NCBI RefSeq assembly: GCF_000311825.1
Contig: NZ_HE978568.1
Location: forward strand, 130,657 to 194,656
DNA from: Peptoniphilus grossensis ph5
GTDB taxonomy: Bacteria > Bacillota > Clostridia > Tissierellales > Peptoniphilaceae
DNA: 64,000 nucleotides
Direction: 5' to 3'
The notes beneath the pieces are model-generated. The model searched no databases. It saw only the letters and a list, made by a program, of their open reading frames with translations, and had not been told where the DNA came from. Every line of letters begins with the position of its first letter. Position 1 is the stretch's first letter. This document shows positions 49,681 through 59,989 of this stretch, in pieces. Both the position numbers and the translations under genes were made by a program.

Positions 49681-50443
49681 TTTTAATAATTTTGATGAGT
49701 ATATAAAAGACAAATTAGAAAAAAGCGTGGAAAATTCTGCTCCTTCTGCTTACCTCAAAAATAAAATTGACTTAGAAATTAAGTCTACAGAAGAAAAAGG
49801 AGAATTTAAAATGAAAAAAAGATTTGTATTAATGGCAGCCGCTGCCCTTGTCCTTTCAGTAGGCGTATTTGCAGCAGGAAAAATTACTGGAACTATTGCA
49901 TCTTCAACATCATATTACAACTACACAAATTACACTGACCTAGCTAAGGCTGAAAAAAAGGCAGGTTTTGATACAGAAGCACCAGAAAGCTTAGGTGAAT
50001 ATAAATTTGACGGAATCACAATGGTGAATATGGCAGATATGGACGATACTGGAGCACAAATAAATAAGAGAAAGGCGTTTGATGTAACCTATAAAAACGA
50101 AGCAGACGACAAAGTAATGCTCTCAATTGACAAGTATCCAAAAAGTTCAATACCTACTTCAGAACAAGCTCATCAAGAAATGAGAGAAATTAATGGCGTG
50201 CAAGTTTATTATTCAAGATTAGAAAGTGTCTTTTTACCAGATGAAAAAGATGCAACAAAAGAAGAACTTGAAAGGTCAAAAAATGATCCATTCTTTAACC
50301 TAGGCATTGGCTCAGATAAAAGAGAAGAAAAAGCATCAAAGCACCTAAGCTTTGATTACAAGGGAATTCAATATTCTTTAATGGCAGAAGATGACATGGA
50401 CGTGAACGAATTTTATAGGATGGCAGAAGAAATTATAAAATAA
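49673..50443 (+). CDS. Anti-sigma factor (DUF4367-like sensor)
   Basis: 256 residues from ATG 49673 (GGCGAGAAGGAGAG). Short cytoplasmic part, transmembrane helix (LMAAAALVLSVGVFAAG, ~50-70), extracellular domain with APESLGEYKFDGITM and MREINGVQVYYS. Holds the sigma factor at the membrane. Confidence 0.8.
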   Translation: MNNFNNFDEYIKDKLEKSVENSAPSAYLKNKIDLEIKSTEEKGEFKMKKRFVLMAAAALVLSVGVFAAGKITGTIASSTSYYNYTNYTDLAKAEKKAGFDTEAPESLGEYKFDGITMVNMADMDDTGAQINKRKAFDVTYKNEADDKVMLSIDKYPKSSIPTSEQAHQEMREINGVQVYYSRLESVFLPDEKDATKEELERSKNDPFFNLGIGSDKREEKASKHLSFDYKGIQYSLMAEDDMDVNEFYRMAEEIIK

Positions 50444-50516
50444 TTTTTTCACAGTTAGTTAAAACATTTTTCTTATAAATTAGATTGTTGTAAATTTAAA
50501 AATCTAAAGGCCAAAA

Positions 50517-50546
50517 AAGGACCAGCTCGGTCCTTTCTTTTTGTCT
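50517..50546. terminator. Bidirectional terminator
   Basis: AAAGGACC-AGCTC-GGTCCTTT stem and T-rich flank, between the convergent anti-sigma and J-protein genes. Confidence 0.85.
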
Positions 50547-50567
50547 AAATTTTCATATCAAATAAAA

Positions 50568-51419
50568 TTAATTTGTGCCAGACATTTTTTTATACATCTC
50601 AATGTTTGAGTCATTTAAAAATTCGTAGGCTGCATTTATTTCTTGGAATTTTTCCTTGGCGCCCTCTTCCTTATTTAAGTCAGGGTGATATTTTTTCGCC
50701 ATCTTTCTGTAGGCAAGCTTCACTTCATACTTGTCTGCAGAATAATTTACGCCGAGAGTGTCGCAGGCTTTTTCGTATTGGTCCTTAAAGCCGTAGCTTC
50801 CTCCTTGTGATTGATTTCCATAAGAGCCACCATAATTATTTCCATAAGAGCCGCCTTGATTTTCGTAGAAGCCGCCATAACCTTGCTGCCTAAAAAATTC
50901 ATCAAACTGAGAAAAGTCGTCGAAGGTTGTCCAAGTAAAGCCACCGAAATCTTTAAATCTCTCTCTAAATTCTTCCTCTCTCTTCTTCCTTCTCTCTTCC
51001 TCTTGTCTAATTCTTTCCCTTTCTTTTTTCTCCCAATAAGCCCTGCCGTAGCCAGATATGCTTTCGAATTCATTAGCCTTGCCAAGGAGATAATGATCTG
51101 CCCTGTCGTAGAAAAATTCTGTCACCATATAATGTATGTACTTCAAAAAAGATTCTGACACATTACCAAGTAGTGGCACAACAATAGCCAGCATGATTAG
51201 AGTTGACAGCCACTTATTTCTTGCAAGTCCCTGCCAAGCAAAGGGATTTAAAAGTAAAAATATTATCAAACATCCACCCATGGAAATTATATATAAGAAC
51301 AATCTCCTTACAGCTGAAAATAAATCAACAGCAATATTAACTATTACAATTAAAAAGGTTAAGATGAGGTCAAAAAATTTGCCTAAACCCTTATAAAAAT
51401 ATCCTAAAATTTTATTCAT
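50568..51419 (-). CDS. Membrane-anchored J-domain protein
   Basis: 283 residues. Hydrophobic N-terminus (two or three segments, ~15-95), charged Arg/Glu coil, Gly/Tyr repeats ([14 protein letters not shown]), and C-terminal J domain with [19 protein letters not shown] (HPD motif). Brings DnaK to the membrane. Overlaps the metallopeptidase gene by 8 nt. Confidence 0.82.
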   Translation of the reverse strand: MNKILGYFYKGLGKFFDLILTFLIVIVNIAVDLFSAVRRLFLYIISMGGCLIIFLLLNPFAWQGLARNKWLSTLIMLAIVVPLLGNVSESFLKYIHYMVTEFFYDRADHYLLGKANEFESISGYGRAYWEKKERERIRQEEERRKKREEEFRERFKDFGGFTWTTFDDFSQFDEFFRQQGYGGFYENQGGSYGNNYGGSYGNQSQGGSYGFKDQYEKACDTLGVNYSADKYEVKLAYRKMAKKYHPDLNKEEGAKEKFQEINAAYEFLNDSNIEMYKKMSGTN

Positions 51420-52092
51420 TTTGCTTCCTTTTTCTATATTCTTCTAAAAATTTCTTGTCTTCAATTACAAGTCCCCACTCATTGGCAAGAAACTCCAAGT
51501 GATGAGTGAACTCGTGGAGGAGAACTTCCTCTAGCTTTTCCCTTAGAGTCTCCCTTGAGGAAAATCTGTACATGTCCATAAAGGACCCATAATAAATTTT
51601 TATCATGTTGCCAAGCATTGACCTTTGGTACTCGCCCATTATAACTAGGTCCTCTGCATAGGCTTCCTCGTGGTACTTTGACTCTTCTGTAAGAATTATA
51701 CCACCATTAAGATGCTCATAGGCATAAGAAGGTATGGACTCACAAATTTCTTCCAAAATTTCCTGAACTTCGTCGATTCTCTCCAAGTAATAGGGATCAT
51801 ATTTATTTTCATCAAATAAATCCTCATCTTCTTGATTGTCATCTTTATTGTCATCTTGATTGTCATCTTGATTTTTATCTCGAGCTTCCTTTTGAACTTC
51901 TTCTAGACTTTCTTCTTGGCTCTCCTTTAAATCTTTATGAGTAAAGTTTTCTTCTTTTGGATCATCATCACTGGATTTAAAATCTATTTTCTCTTCTCTT
52001 TTGACATAAATATCCTCAATTATTTCAAGGGGAAGGTCAATATTATTTTCTTGGTCGCTAAAAAAAATTCTTTTGCCCTCTTCATTAAGCAT
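51412..52092 (-). CDS. Zincin-like metallopeptidase family protein
   Basis: 226 residues. C-terminal [20 protein letters not shown] has HExxH. A middle acidic repeat ([16 protein letters not shown], coded by about 51820-51880) links it to an N-terminal part. Similar small zincins have unknown substrates. Confidence 0.78.
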   Translation of the reverse strand: MLNEEGKRIFFSDQENNIDLPLEIIEDIYVKREEKIDFKSSDDDPKEENFTHKDLKESQEESLEEVQKEARDKNQDDNQDDNKDDNQEDEDLFDENKYDPYYLERIDEVQEILEEICESIPSYAYEHLNGGIILTEESKYHEEAYAEDLVIMGEYQRSMLGNMIKIYYGSFMDMYRFSSRETLREKLEEVLLHEFTHHLEFLANEWGLVIEDKKFLEEYRKRKQNE

Positions 52093-52111
52093 CTTTTCAC
52101 CTCCAAAATAA

Positions 52112-52135
52112 AAAACTGTAGAAGCCTACAGTTTT
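52112..52135 (-). terminator. Terminator after oppF
   Basis: Perfect stem AAAACTGTAG / CTACAGTTTT, with a T-run on the minus strand. Confidence 0.85.
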
Positions 52136-52175
52136 ATCTACTTTATCTAATTATAATACCCAGGAAGAAAAATTT

Positions 52176-52976
52176 CTACACATCTTCCACTTGAGCCAAA
52201 GTCTTGCCTGGCACTGATGACAATAATTTTTTCGTGTAGTCCTCTTTTGGGTTTTCAAAAATTTCTTCGGATTCATTATACTCCACGCATCTGCCCTTAT
52301 ACATGACCAGGACTTCCTCTGCCACATGCCTTACAACAGATAGGTCGTGAGAAATAAAAATCATGGATAGACCCAAGTCCCTTTGCAGATCTTCAAGAAG
52401 GTTTATTATTTGTGCCTGAATGGAAACATCAAGAGCAGAAGTTGGCTCGTCTGCCACAATTATTTTTGGGTCAACGGCAAGAGCCCTTGCAATGGAAATC
52501 CTCTGTCTTTGCCCTCCAGAAAATTCGTGGGGATACCTCTCCATGTGATATTCTGACAGACCACAAATTTCCATGGTCTCTAAAACTTTTTTTTCGATCT
52601 TCTTTTTGTCCTTCTCGCCTAAGAGATTTCTTATGCCCGATGCAATTATGTCCTTGCACTTTTTTCTTGGGTTAAGTGAGGAATAAGGGTCTTGAAAAAT
52701 CATCTGCACATCTTTTCTATATTCCTTTAATTCCCTCTGATTTTCCTTTAAAATATTTTTGCCCTTATAAATTATTTCTCCGCTGGCATCAGGATAAAGT
52801 CCCATGATGCACCTGGCAAGAGTTGACTTGCCTGAGCCACTTTCGCCAACAACTCCAAGTGTGTGAGAAGTTTTTAGGTCGAAGGAAATGTCATCAACTG
52901 CCTTAAAGCTTTTACCGCCGCTAATTTTAAATTCTTTATTTAAATTTTTAACTTGTAAAATAATTTCGTCCCTCAT
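52176..52976 (-). CDS. oppF: Oligopeptide ABC transporter ATPase OppF
   Basis: 266 residues from ATG 52974-52976 (AGGTGATAAA). Walker A GVVGESGSGKSTLARC, signature FSGGQRQRISIARALA, Walker B IIVADEPTSALD, and oligo_HPY tail. Last gene of opp. Confidence 0.92.
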   Translation of the reverse strand: MRDEIILQVKNLNKEFKISGGKSFKAVDDISFDLKTSHTLGVVGESGSGKSTLARCIMGLYPDASGEIIYKGKNILKENQRELKEYRKDVQMIFQDPYSSLNPRKKCKDIIASGIRNLLGEKDKKKIEKKVLETMEICGLSEYHMERYPHEFSGGQRQRISIARALAVDPKIIVADEPTSALDVSIQAQIINLLEDLQRDLGLSMIFISHDLSVVRHVAEEVLVMYKGRCVEYNESEEIFENPKEDYTKKLLSSVPGKTLAQVEDV

Positions 52977-52980
52977 TTTA

Positions 52981-53937
52981 TCACCTATACAAAAAGCAGG
53001 ATACCTTATGACCGTCAATGTCCACTTCTTCAGGAATTTTTTCCTGGCAAATTTTCATCTTCTCGTCACACCTGTCGCAGAAGTAACAAGATTCTGGAAG
53101 GTCAATTGGATTTGGAACTGACCCTCTAATTGTGTAGAGCTGGTCCTTTTTCTTGTGAGCAGTAGGTATTGCCCTTATAAGTCCTCTGGTGTAAGGGTGA
53201 AGGGGCTTTTTGAATATATCTTCTGCCCTCGCCCTCTCCACGATTTTTCCCGCATACATTACATTTACATAATCTGCTATGTCAGAAACAACTCCAAGGT
53301 CGTGACTTATAAAAATTATGGCAGTATTCATGTCTTCCTTTAATTTTTTCATGAGCTCCAAAACTTCCTTTTGAATGGTAACATCAAGGGCAGTTGTAGG
53401 TTCATCTGCTATTAAAAGTTTTGGCGAAGAGGAAAGAGCCATGGCAATCATAATTCTCTGCCTCATGCCTCCAGAAAGTTCGTGAGGATAAGAATTGTAG
53501 ACATCTTCTGCCCTACCTATTTCAACTTTTTTTATCATCTCTAAAGATTTTTCCTTGGCAGTTTTTTTATCCATGTCAAAGTGAGTCCTAAAGACTTCAG
53601 ACATTTGGTAGCCAACCTTTAGGGCAGGATTTAGTGAAGTCATGGGTTCTTGAAAAATCATAGAAATTTCATTGCCTCTAATGTGCCTTAATTCTTCTGG
53701 AGAAGACTCTAAAAGATTTTTTCCTTCAAAAATTATCTCGCCAGAAATTTTTTCAAGAGAGGACTTGTCCAGAAGACCCATAATGGCAAGGGAAGTAACA
53801 GACTTTCCCGAGCCAGATTCACCTACTATGGCAGTTGTCATTTTTTCACGAGTATTTATATTAACTTTATTTACAGCTTTTACTATGCCTTGGGAGCTTT
53901 TGAAAAAAACTTCAAGGTCCTTTATTTCTAATAACAT
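52981..53937 (-). CDS. oppD: Oligopeptide ABC transporter ATPase OppD
   Basis: 318 residues from ATG 53935-53937 (AGGAGGTAGT). Walker A AIVGESGSGKSVTSLA, LSGGMRQRIMIAMALS, LIADEPTTALD; C-terminal cysteines CYFCDRCDEKMKIC form the Opp/Dpp iron-sulphur/zinc region. Confidence 0.93.
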   Translation of the reverse strand: MLLEIKDLEVFFKSSQGIVKAVNKVNINTREKMTTAIVGESGSGKSVTSLAIMGLLDKSSLEKISGEIIFEGKNLLESSPEELRHIRGNEISMIFQEPMTSLNPALKVGYQMSEVFRTHFDMDKKTAKEKSLEMIKKVEIGRAEDVYNSYPHELSGGMRQRIMIAMALSSSPKLLIADEPTTALDVTIQKEVLELMKKLKEDMNTAIIFISHDLGVVSDIADYVNVMYAGKIVERARAEDIFKKPLHPYTRGLIRAIPTAHKKKDQLYTIRGSVPNPIDLPESCYFCDRCDEKMKICQEKIPEEVDIDGHKVSCFLYR

Positions 53938-53938
53938 A

Positions 53939-54781
53939 CTACCTCCTGAACTTTGGGTCAAAGGCATCTCTTAGGGCGTCGCCAACAATGTTTAAAAGTA
54001 AAATTGTTATGGCAATTGCCATGCCTGGGAATAGAGTTATGTGTGGATAGTTTCTAATATAAGCTCTCCCTTCAGAAAGCATTTGACCCCACTCTGCTTC
54101 TGGCGGCATAATTCCCATGCCAATAAAGGAAAGGGAAGCTGCAGATAAGATTGCAGTGCCCACACCAATTGTGGCTTGGACAATTATGGGAGCAAAGCAG
54201 TTGGGTAGAATTTCTGCAAAAATTAATTTAAAAGTTTTTACTCCAGCCAACCTTGCCGATTCAATATACTCTAAATTTTTTACAGACATGACCTGACTTC
54301 TAACTATCCTTGCATAGGATGGAATTGAAGATAGGGAAACTGCCAAAATTAAGTTTTTCATGCCGCCACCAAGGGCTGCAGCAAGGGCAATGGCAAGGAC
54401 AAGTTGTGGAATGGATAAGATCGTGTCCATGACTCTCATAATTATAGCATCAAAAATTCCCTCGTAGTAACCTGCCAAGGCTCCAATAATTACTCCAATT
54501 ACTGTGGAAATAATTACAGATGTGAAACCAATTTTAAGGGAGACTTGGGCTCCGTGAAGGACTCTTGAAAAAATGTCTCGTCCAAAATTATCTGTCCCCA
54601 TTAAGTGGCCCCTACTTGGTCTTAAAAAATTTTCCTTGGGAAATTGCTCTGTGTAGTCGTAGGGTGAAAGGAGGTCGGCAAAAATTGCAGCAAAAATTAT
54701 TACAACTAAAAGAACCAGTGCCACTACTGCAACTTTATTTCTCCTGTAATATTTAAAAAATGTTTTTAATCTCTTTAACAT
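53939..54781 (-). CDS. oppC: Oligopeptide permease OppC
   Basis: 280 residues, six predicted membrane segments. GTDNFGRDIFSRVLHGAQVS is the conserved OppC stretch, EAA loop around SARLAGVKTFKLIFAEILPN. Confidence 0.93.
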   Translation of the reverse strand: MLKRLKTFFKYYRRNKVAVVALVLLVVIIFAAIFADLLSPYDYTEQFPKENFLRPSRGHLMGTDNFGRDIFSRVLHGAQVSLKIGFTSVIISTVIGVIIGALAGYYEGIFDAIIMRVMDTILSIPQLVLAIALAAALGGGMKNLILAVSLSSIPSYARIVRSQVMSVKNLEYIESARLAGVKTFKLIFAEILPNCFAPIIVQATIGVGTAILSAASLSFIGMGIMPPEAEWGQMLSEGRAYIRNYPHITLFPGMAIAITILLLNIVGDALRDAFDPKFRR

Positions 54782-54788
54782 GTTTCAC

Positions 54789-55718
54789 CTACTTGTAGTC
54801 TGCCTTTATTCTCGGATTTATAAAGCCGTAGAGGATGTCAACGATAATTGAAATCACAGAATAAACTATGGCTATGAGCATAATTGCCCCAAGAATTATT
54901 GGGTAGTCACGAGTTTTTATGGAGTCAACCATTAGCCTTCCAATGCCAGGAATGGAGAAAATTGTTTCTGTCAAAATACTTCCGCCAAGAAGTCCACCTG
55001 CTTGAAGCCCAATAGTGGTTATAACAGGAATCATTGCATTTTTAAGGGCGTGGACAAAAATAATTTTGGATTTAGAAAGTCCCTTGGCATAGGCAGTCCT
55101 GATGTAGTCCTTGTCTAGGACGTCTAGCATGGCAGATCTCGTCATCCTCATAATTACAGCTGATGACTGAAAGCCTAGGGCGAACCAAGGCAGGATCATG
55201 TGCTTTATGGAAGAAAAACCCGATGCTGGAAGAATTTTTAGCTTTGTTGAAAATACAATTATAAGCAAAAGCCCTGACCAAAAAATTGGCATTGCAAGTC
55301 CAACCATGCCTAGGGCAGTAATCATTGAGTCGATAAAAGTATTTTTCTTTAGGGCTGCTATTACGCCAAAAGTTATGCCCATAATTATGGCAATGACAAG
55401 GGCGCCACCGGCAAGTTTTAAAGTTGTTGGAAAAACTCTAAGCAAGGCTTCTGAAACTGATCTTCCTGACTGATAGCTTTTGCCAAGGTCAAAGTGAAAA
55501 ATTAAATCCTTTAAGTAATTTCCATATTGAACTATAAAGGGCTTATTTAGTCCAAGACTTTCTCTTATAGCATCAACTGTCTCCTTAGGTGCGTTAGGTC
55601 CAGCTGCAGCAAGGGCAGCATCTCCTGGCGACAAGTAAAGGAGCAAGAAAACTATAAAGCTCACTCCAAGGAGTGTAGGTATTAATATTAAAAGTCTCTT
55701 TAATACATATTTAGTCAT
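54789..55718 (-). CDS. oppB: Oligopeptide permease OppB
   Basis: 309 residues from ATG 55716-55718 (AAAGGATTAGAT). OppB start YVLKRLLILIPTLLGVSFIV, EAA loop RTAYAKGLSKSKIIFVHALK. Pairs with OppC. Confidence 0.93.
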   Translation of the reverse strand: MTKYVLKRLLILIPTLLGVSFIVFLLLYLSPGDAALAAAGPNAPKETVDAIRESLGLNKPFIVQYGNYLKDLIFHFDLGKSYQSGRSVSEALLRVFPTTLKLAGGALVIAIIMGITFGVIAALKKNTFIDSMITALGMVGLAMPIFWSGLLLIIVFSTKLKILPASGFSSIKHMILPWFALGFQSSAVIMRMTRSAMLDVLDKDYIRTAYAKGLSKSKIIFVHALKNAMIPVITTIGLQAGGLLGGSILTETIFSIPGIGRLMVDSIKTRDYPIILGAIMLIAIVYSVISIIVDILYGFINPRIKADYK

Positions 55719-55747
55719 ATCTAATCCTTTCTTCTGTAGAAAAGACA

Positions 55748-55777
55748 AAATTCACCAAAGAAGACCTTGGTGAATTT
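55748..55777 (-). terminator. Attenuating hairpin between oppA and oppB
   Basis: AAATTCACCAA / TTGGTGAATTT stem. On the minus strand it is followed by T-rich sequence. It would lower expression of the permease genes relative to the binding protein. Confidence 0.7.
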
Positions 55778-55784
55778 AAAAAAA

Positions 55785-57314
55785 TTATTTTTCTAAAAGT
55801 TTTACATCTTTAAGTTCTTGTGGATATTTTGGAAGAAGATCAAGACCTTCTACTTTATTAGAACCAGCAACAAGTGTCTCGCCATAGCAGATGTAAAGCC
55901 ATGGATATTCTCTATTGATAAGCTCTTGGGCTCTCTTATAGATGCCAGCTCTCTTGGCATCGTCAATAGTTGAAATACCTTCTTTAATTAAATTATCAAG
56001 TTCTTCATTTCCAAAGAATGTGACATTTGGCTCCTTACCTTTATTTTCAGAATGGAAAGGTTGGAAAAGTTCATAATGTGCATCTACTATTGATGGGTTC
56101 CAGCTCATAATAAACATATCATGTTCCTTATTTCTAACAGCATCTACAAAGGCACCCCATTCAAGTCTTTCTACGCTAAGGCCAATTCCATAATCCTTTA
56201 ATTGGTCTTGCATCATTGTAGCAACATTAACTCTTTGTTGGTTGTCAGAAGTATAAATTTTAAGATTTGTTCCCTCTCCAAGACCTGCTGCAGCAAAAAG
56301 TTCCTTTGCCTTTTCTTTATTTACTGCATTTGGCTTTAATGAATCAGCAATAGAATATTTGAAGTTAGGGTTTATTGGACTTGTTGCAAGCTTTCCACTG
56401 TTCATGTAGACAGTTTCAAAAATTGTCTTAGTGTCAATGGCATTTACCATAGCTTCCCTTGCTTCCAACTTGTCAAAAGGAGCTTTAGCTACATTAAATC
56501 CAATAAAGTGAATTGAATTATCTAATCTCCTAAAAAGTTGTAGGTCCTTATTTTCTTCTATATTTGAAATTTCACTTGGGTCGATTTTATAAGCAAGGTC
56601 AACTCCACCACTTTCAAGCTCAATAATTCTTTGTGAAGCTTCTGGTATAACCTTCATTTCGATGCCAGCAATTGTTGGCTTGTCGCCCCAATAATTTTCG
56701 TTTACAGAAAAAGTTGCGTGGTCATTTTGAATCCACTCATCTAATACAAAGGGACCAGTTCCCATTGGTGCAATAGTAAGATCGGCTCCACCTTCTACAT
56801 AGGCTTTAGACACAATAGACACAGCTGGATGTGATAGTGAATTTAAAAAGGCAGCGTCAGGTTCACTTAGTTTAAAGGAAAAAGTTAAATCATCTTCTTT
56901 TTTGTAAGAATTTGCGTCAATTTTTCCATAAAAAGATTTATATCTGTCACTTGCTGCTGCTCTTTGAAGAGTGAAGATTACATCATCAACAGTAAGTGGG
57001 CTTCCATCAGAGAACTTAACACCCTCTCTAAGTTTAATTTTAAAAGTTTGTGGGTCTGGGTTTTCAATGGATTCTGCAAGAGAATTAACCAGTTCACCCT
57101 TAGAATTCCTCTTAACTAAAGTGTCGTAAACTTGAATTAAAATATTTTCTTCATAGTCATCAGAAAGTGCATTTGGTTCAAGTGTTGTAGTGTCTTCTGA
57201 AACTGCAACCTTTAAGACCTTGCCTTCCCCTTGGGCTTCTTCTTTTTTATTGGAACAAGCTACCATAAATAGGGATAGGACTAAAAGCATTCCTATAATA
57301 AATTTTTTCTTCAT
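55785..57314 (-). CDS. oppA: Oligopeptide-binding lipoprotein OppA
   Basis: 509 residues from ATG 57312-57314. Signal with lipobox LFMVACSNKK. SBP_bac_5 family (FKIKLREGVKFSDGSPLTVD, MGTGPFVLDEWIQNDHATFS). Binds peptides outside the membrane. Confidence 0.93.
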   Translation of the reverse strand: MKKKFIIGMLLVLSLFMVACSNKKEEAQGEGKVLKVAVSEDTTTLEPNALSDDYEENILIQVYDTLVKRNSKGELVNSLAESIENPDPQTFKIKLREGVKFSDGSPLTVDDVIFTLQRAAASDRYKSFYGKIDANSYKKEDDLTFSFKLSEPDAAFLNSLSHPAVSIVSKAYVEGGADLTIAPMGTGPFVLDEWIQNDHATFSVNENYWGDKPTIAGIEMKVIPEASQRIIELESGGVDLAYKIDPSEISNIEENKDLQLFRRLDNSIHFIGFNVAKAPFDKLEAREAMVNAIDTKTIFETVYMNSGKLATSPINPNFKYSIADSLKPNAVNKEKAKELFAAAGLGEGTNLKIYTSDNQQRVNVATMMQDQLKDYGIGLSVERLEWGAFVDAVRNKEHDMFIMSWNPSIVDAHYELFQPFHSENKGKEPNVTFFGNEELDNLIKEGISTIDDAKRAGIYKRAQELINREYPWLYICYGETLVAGSNKVEGLDLLPKYPQELKDVKLLEK

Positions 57315-57334
57315 TATCATCTTCCTTTCTTTTT

Positions 57335-58582
57335 CTATACTCTTCTTATATCTGCTCCAAGATTTCTAAATTTTTCTTCAATTTTTTCGTATCCCCTATC
57401 AATATGATGGATTTCAGAAATTTCTGTTTCTCCTTCAGAAACGAGTCCTGCAAGTATAAGGGCAGCTCCTGCTCTTAAGTCTGTTGCAGCAACCTTGGAT
57501 CCGTATAGTTTACTTTTACCCAATAGAATAGCTTCTCTATCTACTACTTTGATTTTTGCGCCCATCTTCTTTAACTCTTCAGCGTGCATAAAGCGGTTTT
57601 CAAAAACTGTCTCAATAATAGAAGATTGTCCCTCGGCTTGAGTTAAAAGTGCCATGAATTGTGCTTGTAAATCTGTTGGGAAACCTGGATGAGGAAGAGT
57701 TTTTATCTCAATTGGCTTTATTTCATCTGAGCCAATTACTCTCACTGTGTCGTCCTCTTCAATTATCTTTGCCCCAGTTTCTTCTAGCTTTGCAATGACA
57801 GGCTTTAAGTGAGAAGTTATGATGTTTTCAATTGTGATGTCGCCACCAGTAATTGCAGCTGCCACCATAAAAGTGCCTGCTTCAATTCTATCTGGAATAA
57901 CTTGGTGAGTGCAGCCTCTTAGCTTTTCCACTCCCCTAATTCTTATAGTTGAGGTTCCTGCTCCCATTACCTTAGCGCCCATTTTATTTAAAAAGTTTGC
58001 TAGGTCCACAATTTCTGGCTCCATGGCGCAGTTTTCCATTACAGTTTCGCCCTCAGCCAAAACTGCAGCTGTCATAATATTTTCAGTTGCACCAACAGAA
58101 GGGAAGTCCAAATAAATTCTTGTGCCAACTAATTTGTCGCACTCAGCCTTTATCTCGCCATGAGTCATTTCTATGTTGGCTCCTAATGCCCTAAAGCCCT
58201 TTAAGTGCAAGTCAATTGGTCTTGACCCAATGTTGCAGCCGCCAGGTAGGGAGTTGTAAGCCTTGTTTAACTTGGCAAGAAGGGGTCCCATGACAAGGAA
58301 GGATGCCCTCATCTTGCTCATGAGTTCGTAGTCTGTTTTATAAGAATTGAGTCCAGAAGGGTCGATTATGAGTTTGTTGCCTTCCTTATTTATTTTAAGA
58401 CCAAGTTTTCTCAAAACTTCTGTAATTATTTCAACATCCTTAAGCTCAGGCACATCTTCCAAAATAATTTCTTCTGTTCCAAGTATTGTAGCTGCAAGTA
58501 TAGGTAGAGCAGCATTTTTCGCACCTGATATTCTAACATTGCCTCTTAGTGGGCCATTGGGTTTTACTAAAATTTTATCCAA
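57335..58582 (-). CDS. murA: UDP-GlcNAc 1-carboxyvinyltransferase
   Basis: 415 residues from TTG after AGGAGGAATCCTT. NVRISGAKNAALPILAATIL at the N-terminus, catalytic Cys in LPGGCNIGSRPIDLH, ATDLRAGAALILAGL near the end. First committed step of peptidoglycan synthesis. Upstream of oppA by 20 nt, possibly cotranscribed. Confidence 0.95.
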   Translation of the reverse strand: MDKILVKPNGPLRGNVRISGAKNAALPILAATILGTEEIILEDVPELKDVEIITEVLRKLGLKINKEGNKLIIDPSGLNSYKTDYELMSKMRASFLVMGPLLAKLNKAYNSLPGGCNIGSRPIDLHLKGFRALGANIEMTHGEIKAECDKLVGTRIYLDFPSVGATENIMTAAVLAEGETVMENCAMEPEIVDLANFLNKMGAKVMGAGTSTIRIRGVEKLRGCTHQVIPDRIEAGTFMVAAAITGGDITIENIITSHLKPVIAKLEETGAKIIEEDDTVRVIGSDEIKPIEIKTLPHPGFPTDLQAQFMALLTQAEGQSSIIETVFENRFMHAEELKKMGAKIKVVDREAILLGKSKLYGSKVAATDLRAGAALILAGLVSEGETEISEIHHIDRGYEKIEEKFRNLGADIRRV

Positions 58583-58733
58583 AAGGATTCCTCCTATATT
58601 TTATTTATAACGATTATTATTTTATCTATATTTATTTAATTATAACATAGCCAACTTGAATATTTAAGGAATTAAAAGCGTGACCTTAAATAAAAAATTT
58701 TTGTGTTAAAATATTATTGATGGAGGAAGAAAT

Positions 58734-59888
58734 ATGAAAGAATTTATCCAAGAAAAATATAAAAATATTAAAGAGTCTCTTTATTCCACTGACTATTCAA
58801 GCATATATCCTGACTTTATAAATTTTGCCTTAGGCGACCCAGACCTTAAGACTCATGACATGATTATAAAAGAAGCCTACGACTCACAGATGAAGGGCTA
58901 CACTCACTACGCCGACCCCCAAGGCTACCTTGGACTTAGAGAGGAAATTGCCAAAGCCTACTGGGAAGACTACGGAGTAAGCTGCGAGGCCAAGGAAATT
59001 TTAATTACCATGTCTGGCACTGAAGCCCTTTATATAATTTTAGAGGCAATAATAAATCCAGGCGACGAAGTCATTGTGCCTTCGCCCTACTTTAGCGTCT
59101 ATCCCGACCAAATTGAAATGACAGGAGGCGTTCCAGTAATTTATGAGACAAAATTTGAAAATGAATTTAAGCTTGAGCCAAGAGAAATTGAAAAATTAAT
59201 CACTGCAAAAACTAAGGCGATAATAATAAATACGCCTAACAATCCAACAGGCGCAGTTTATAGTGACGAAACTCTAAGAGAAATTTATGAAATGGCAAAA
59301 AAATACAATATTCTTGTAATTTGTGACGACATCTACACAATTTATTCCTACGAGAGCAAATTCAAGCCAATGATTGCCTACGATGAAGAATTTAAAAATG
59401 TAATTTCAATTACATCTATGTCCAAGGACTTTGTCATGACTGGTTGGAGGCTTGGCGCCATACTTGCTAATGAAGAATTAATAAAGACCATGACCTACAT
59501 TCACGAGAACATAGTCTATTCAGTGCCAACAATTTGCCAGCACGCAGGTGCCCTTGGCATTGCCAATAGAAAGACCATTTGCCCACCCCTCTATGAAGAG
59601 TACAAGGAGAGGATGTATCTCGCCTATGAGAGGCTAAAAAAATTAAAGTATGTAGAAGTTTTAAAGCCACAAGGAACTTTTTACATCTTTCCAAAAATTT
59701 CTGTGCCAGGCATGACTACAAAAGAAGTTCTAAGAGAAATATTAGAAAAGGCTCATGTAAATTTAATTGACGGCGAAGCCTTTGGACCAGGAGGAGAGGG
59801 CTTTATAAGAATTGCAGTAACAGTCAATAAGGACAAAATAAATGAAGCCTTTGATAGGATAGAAAGGCTAGAAATTTTTAAAAAATAA
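58734..59888 (+). CDS. PLP aminotransferase, class I/II
   Basis: 384 residues. NTPNNPTGAVYSDETL, Asp in ILVICDDIYTIYSYES, PLP Lys in SMSKDFVMTGWRLG, Arg in GFIRIAVT. Aspartate or aromatic type; substrate not clear. RBS GGAGGAAGAAAT. Confidence 0.9.
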   Translation: MKEFIQEKYKNIKESLYSTDYSSIYPDFINFALGDPDLKTHDMIIKEAYDSQMKGYTHYADPQGYLGLREEIAKAYWEDYGVSCEAKEILITMSGTEALYIILEAIINPGDEVIVPSPYFSVYPDQIEMTGGVPVIYETKFENEFKLEPREIEKLITAKTKAIIINTPNNPTGAVYSDETLREIYEMAKKYNILVICDDIYTIYSYESKFKPMIAYDEEFKNVISITSMSKDFVMTGWRLGAILANEELIKTMTYIHENIVYSVPTICQHAGALGIANRKTICPPLYEEYKERMYLAYERLKKLKYVEVLKPQGTFYIFPKISVPGMTTKEVLREILEKAHVNLIDGEAFGPGGEGFIRIAVTVNKDKINEAFDRIERLEIFKK

Positions 59889-59925
59889 TACTTAAGCGAA
59901 ATTCAGTATAACAAATGCAAAATAA

Positions 59926-59980
59926 AAGCTCTTAGAAGAATATTTGAAATTTATATTCCTCCAAGAGCTTCTTTGTTTTT
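59926..59980. terminator. Bidirectional terminator
   Basis: Long interrupted stem AAGCTCTT-GAAGAATA / TATTC-TC-AAGAGCTT between convergent aminotransferase and glycosylase genes. Confidence 0.8.
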
Positions 59981-59989
59981 AATTTTTTA

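Noticed and set aside
51820-51880. Repeats in the metallopeptidase gene as a mobile or regulatory repeat
   Set aside because: They encode an in-frame acidic linker (DDNQ units) and look like ordinary low-complexity coding repeats.
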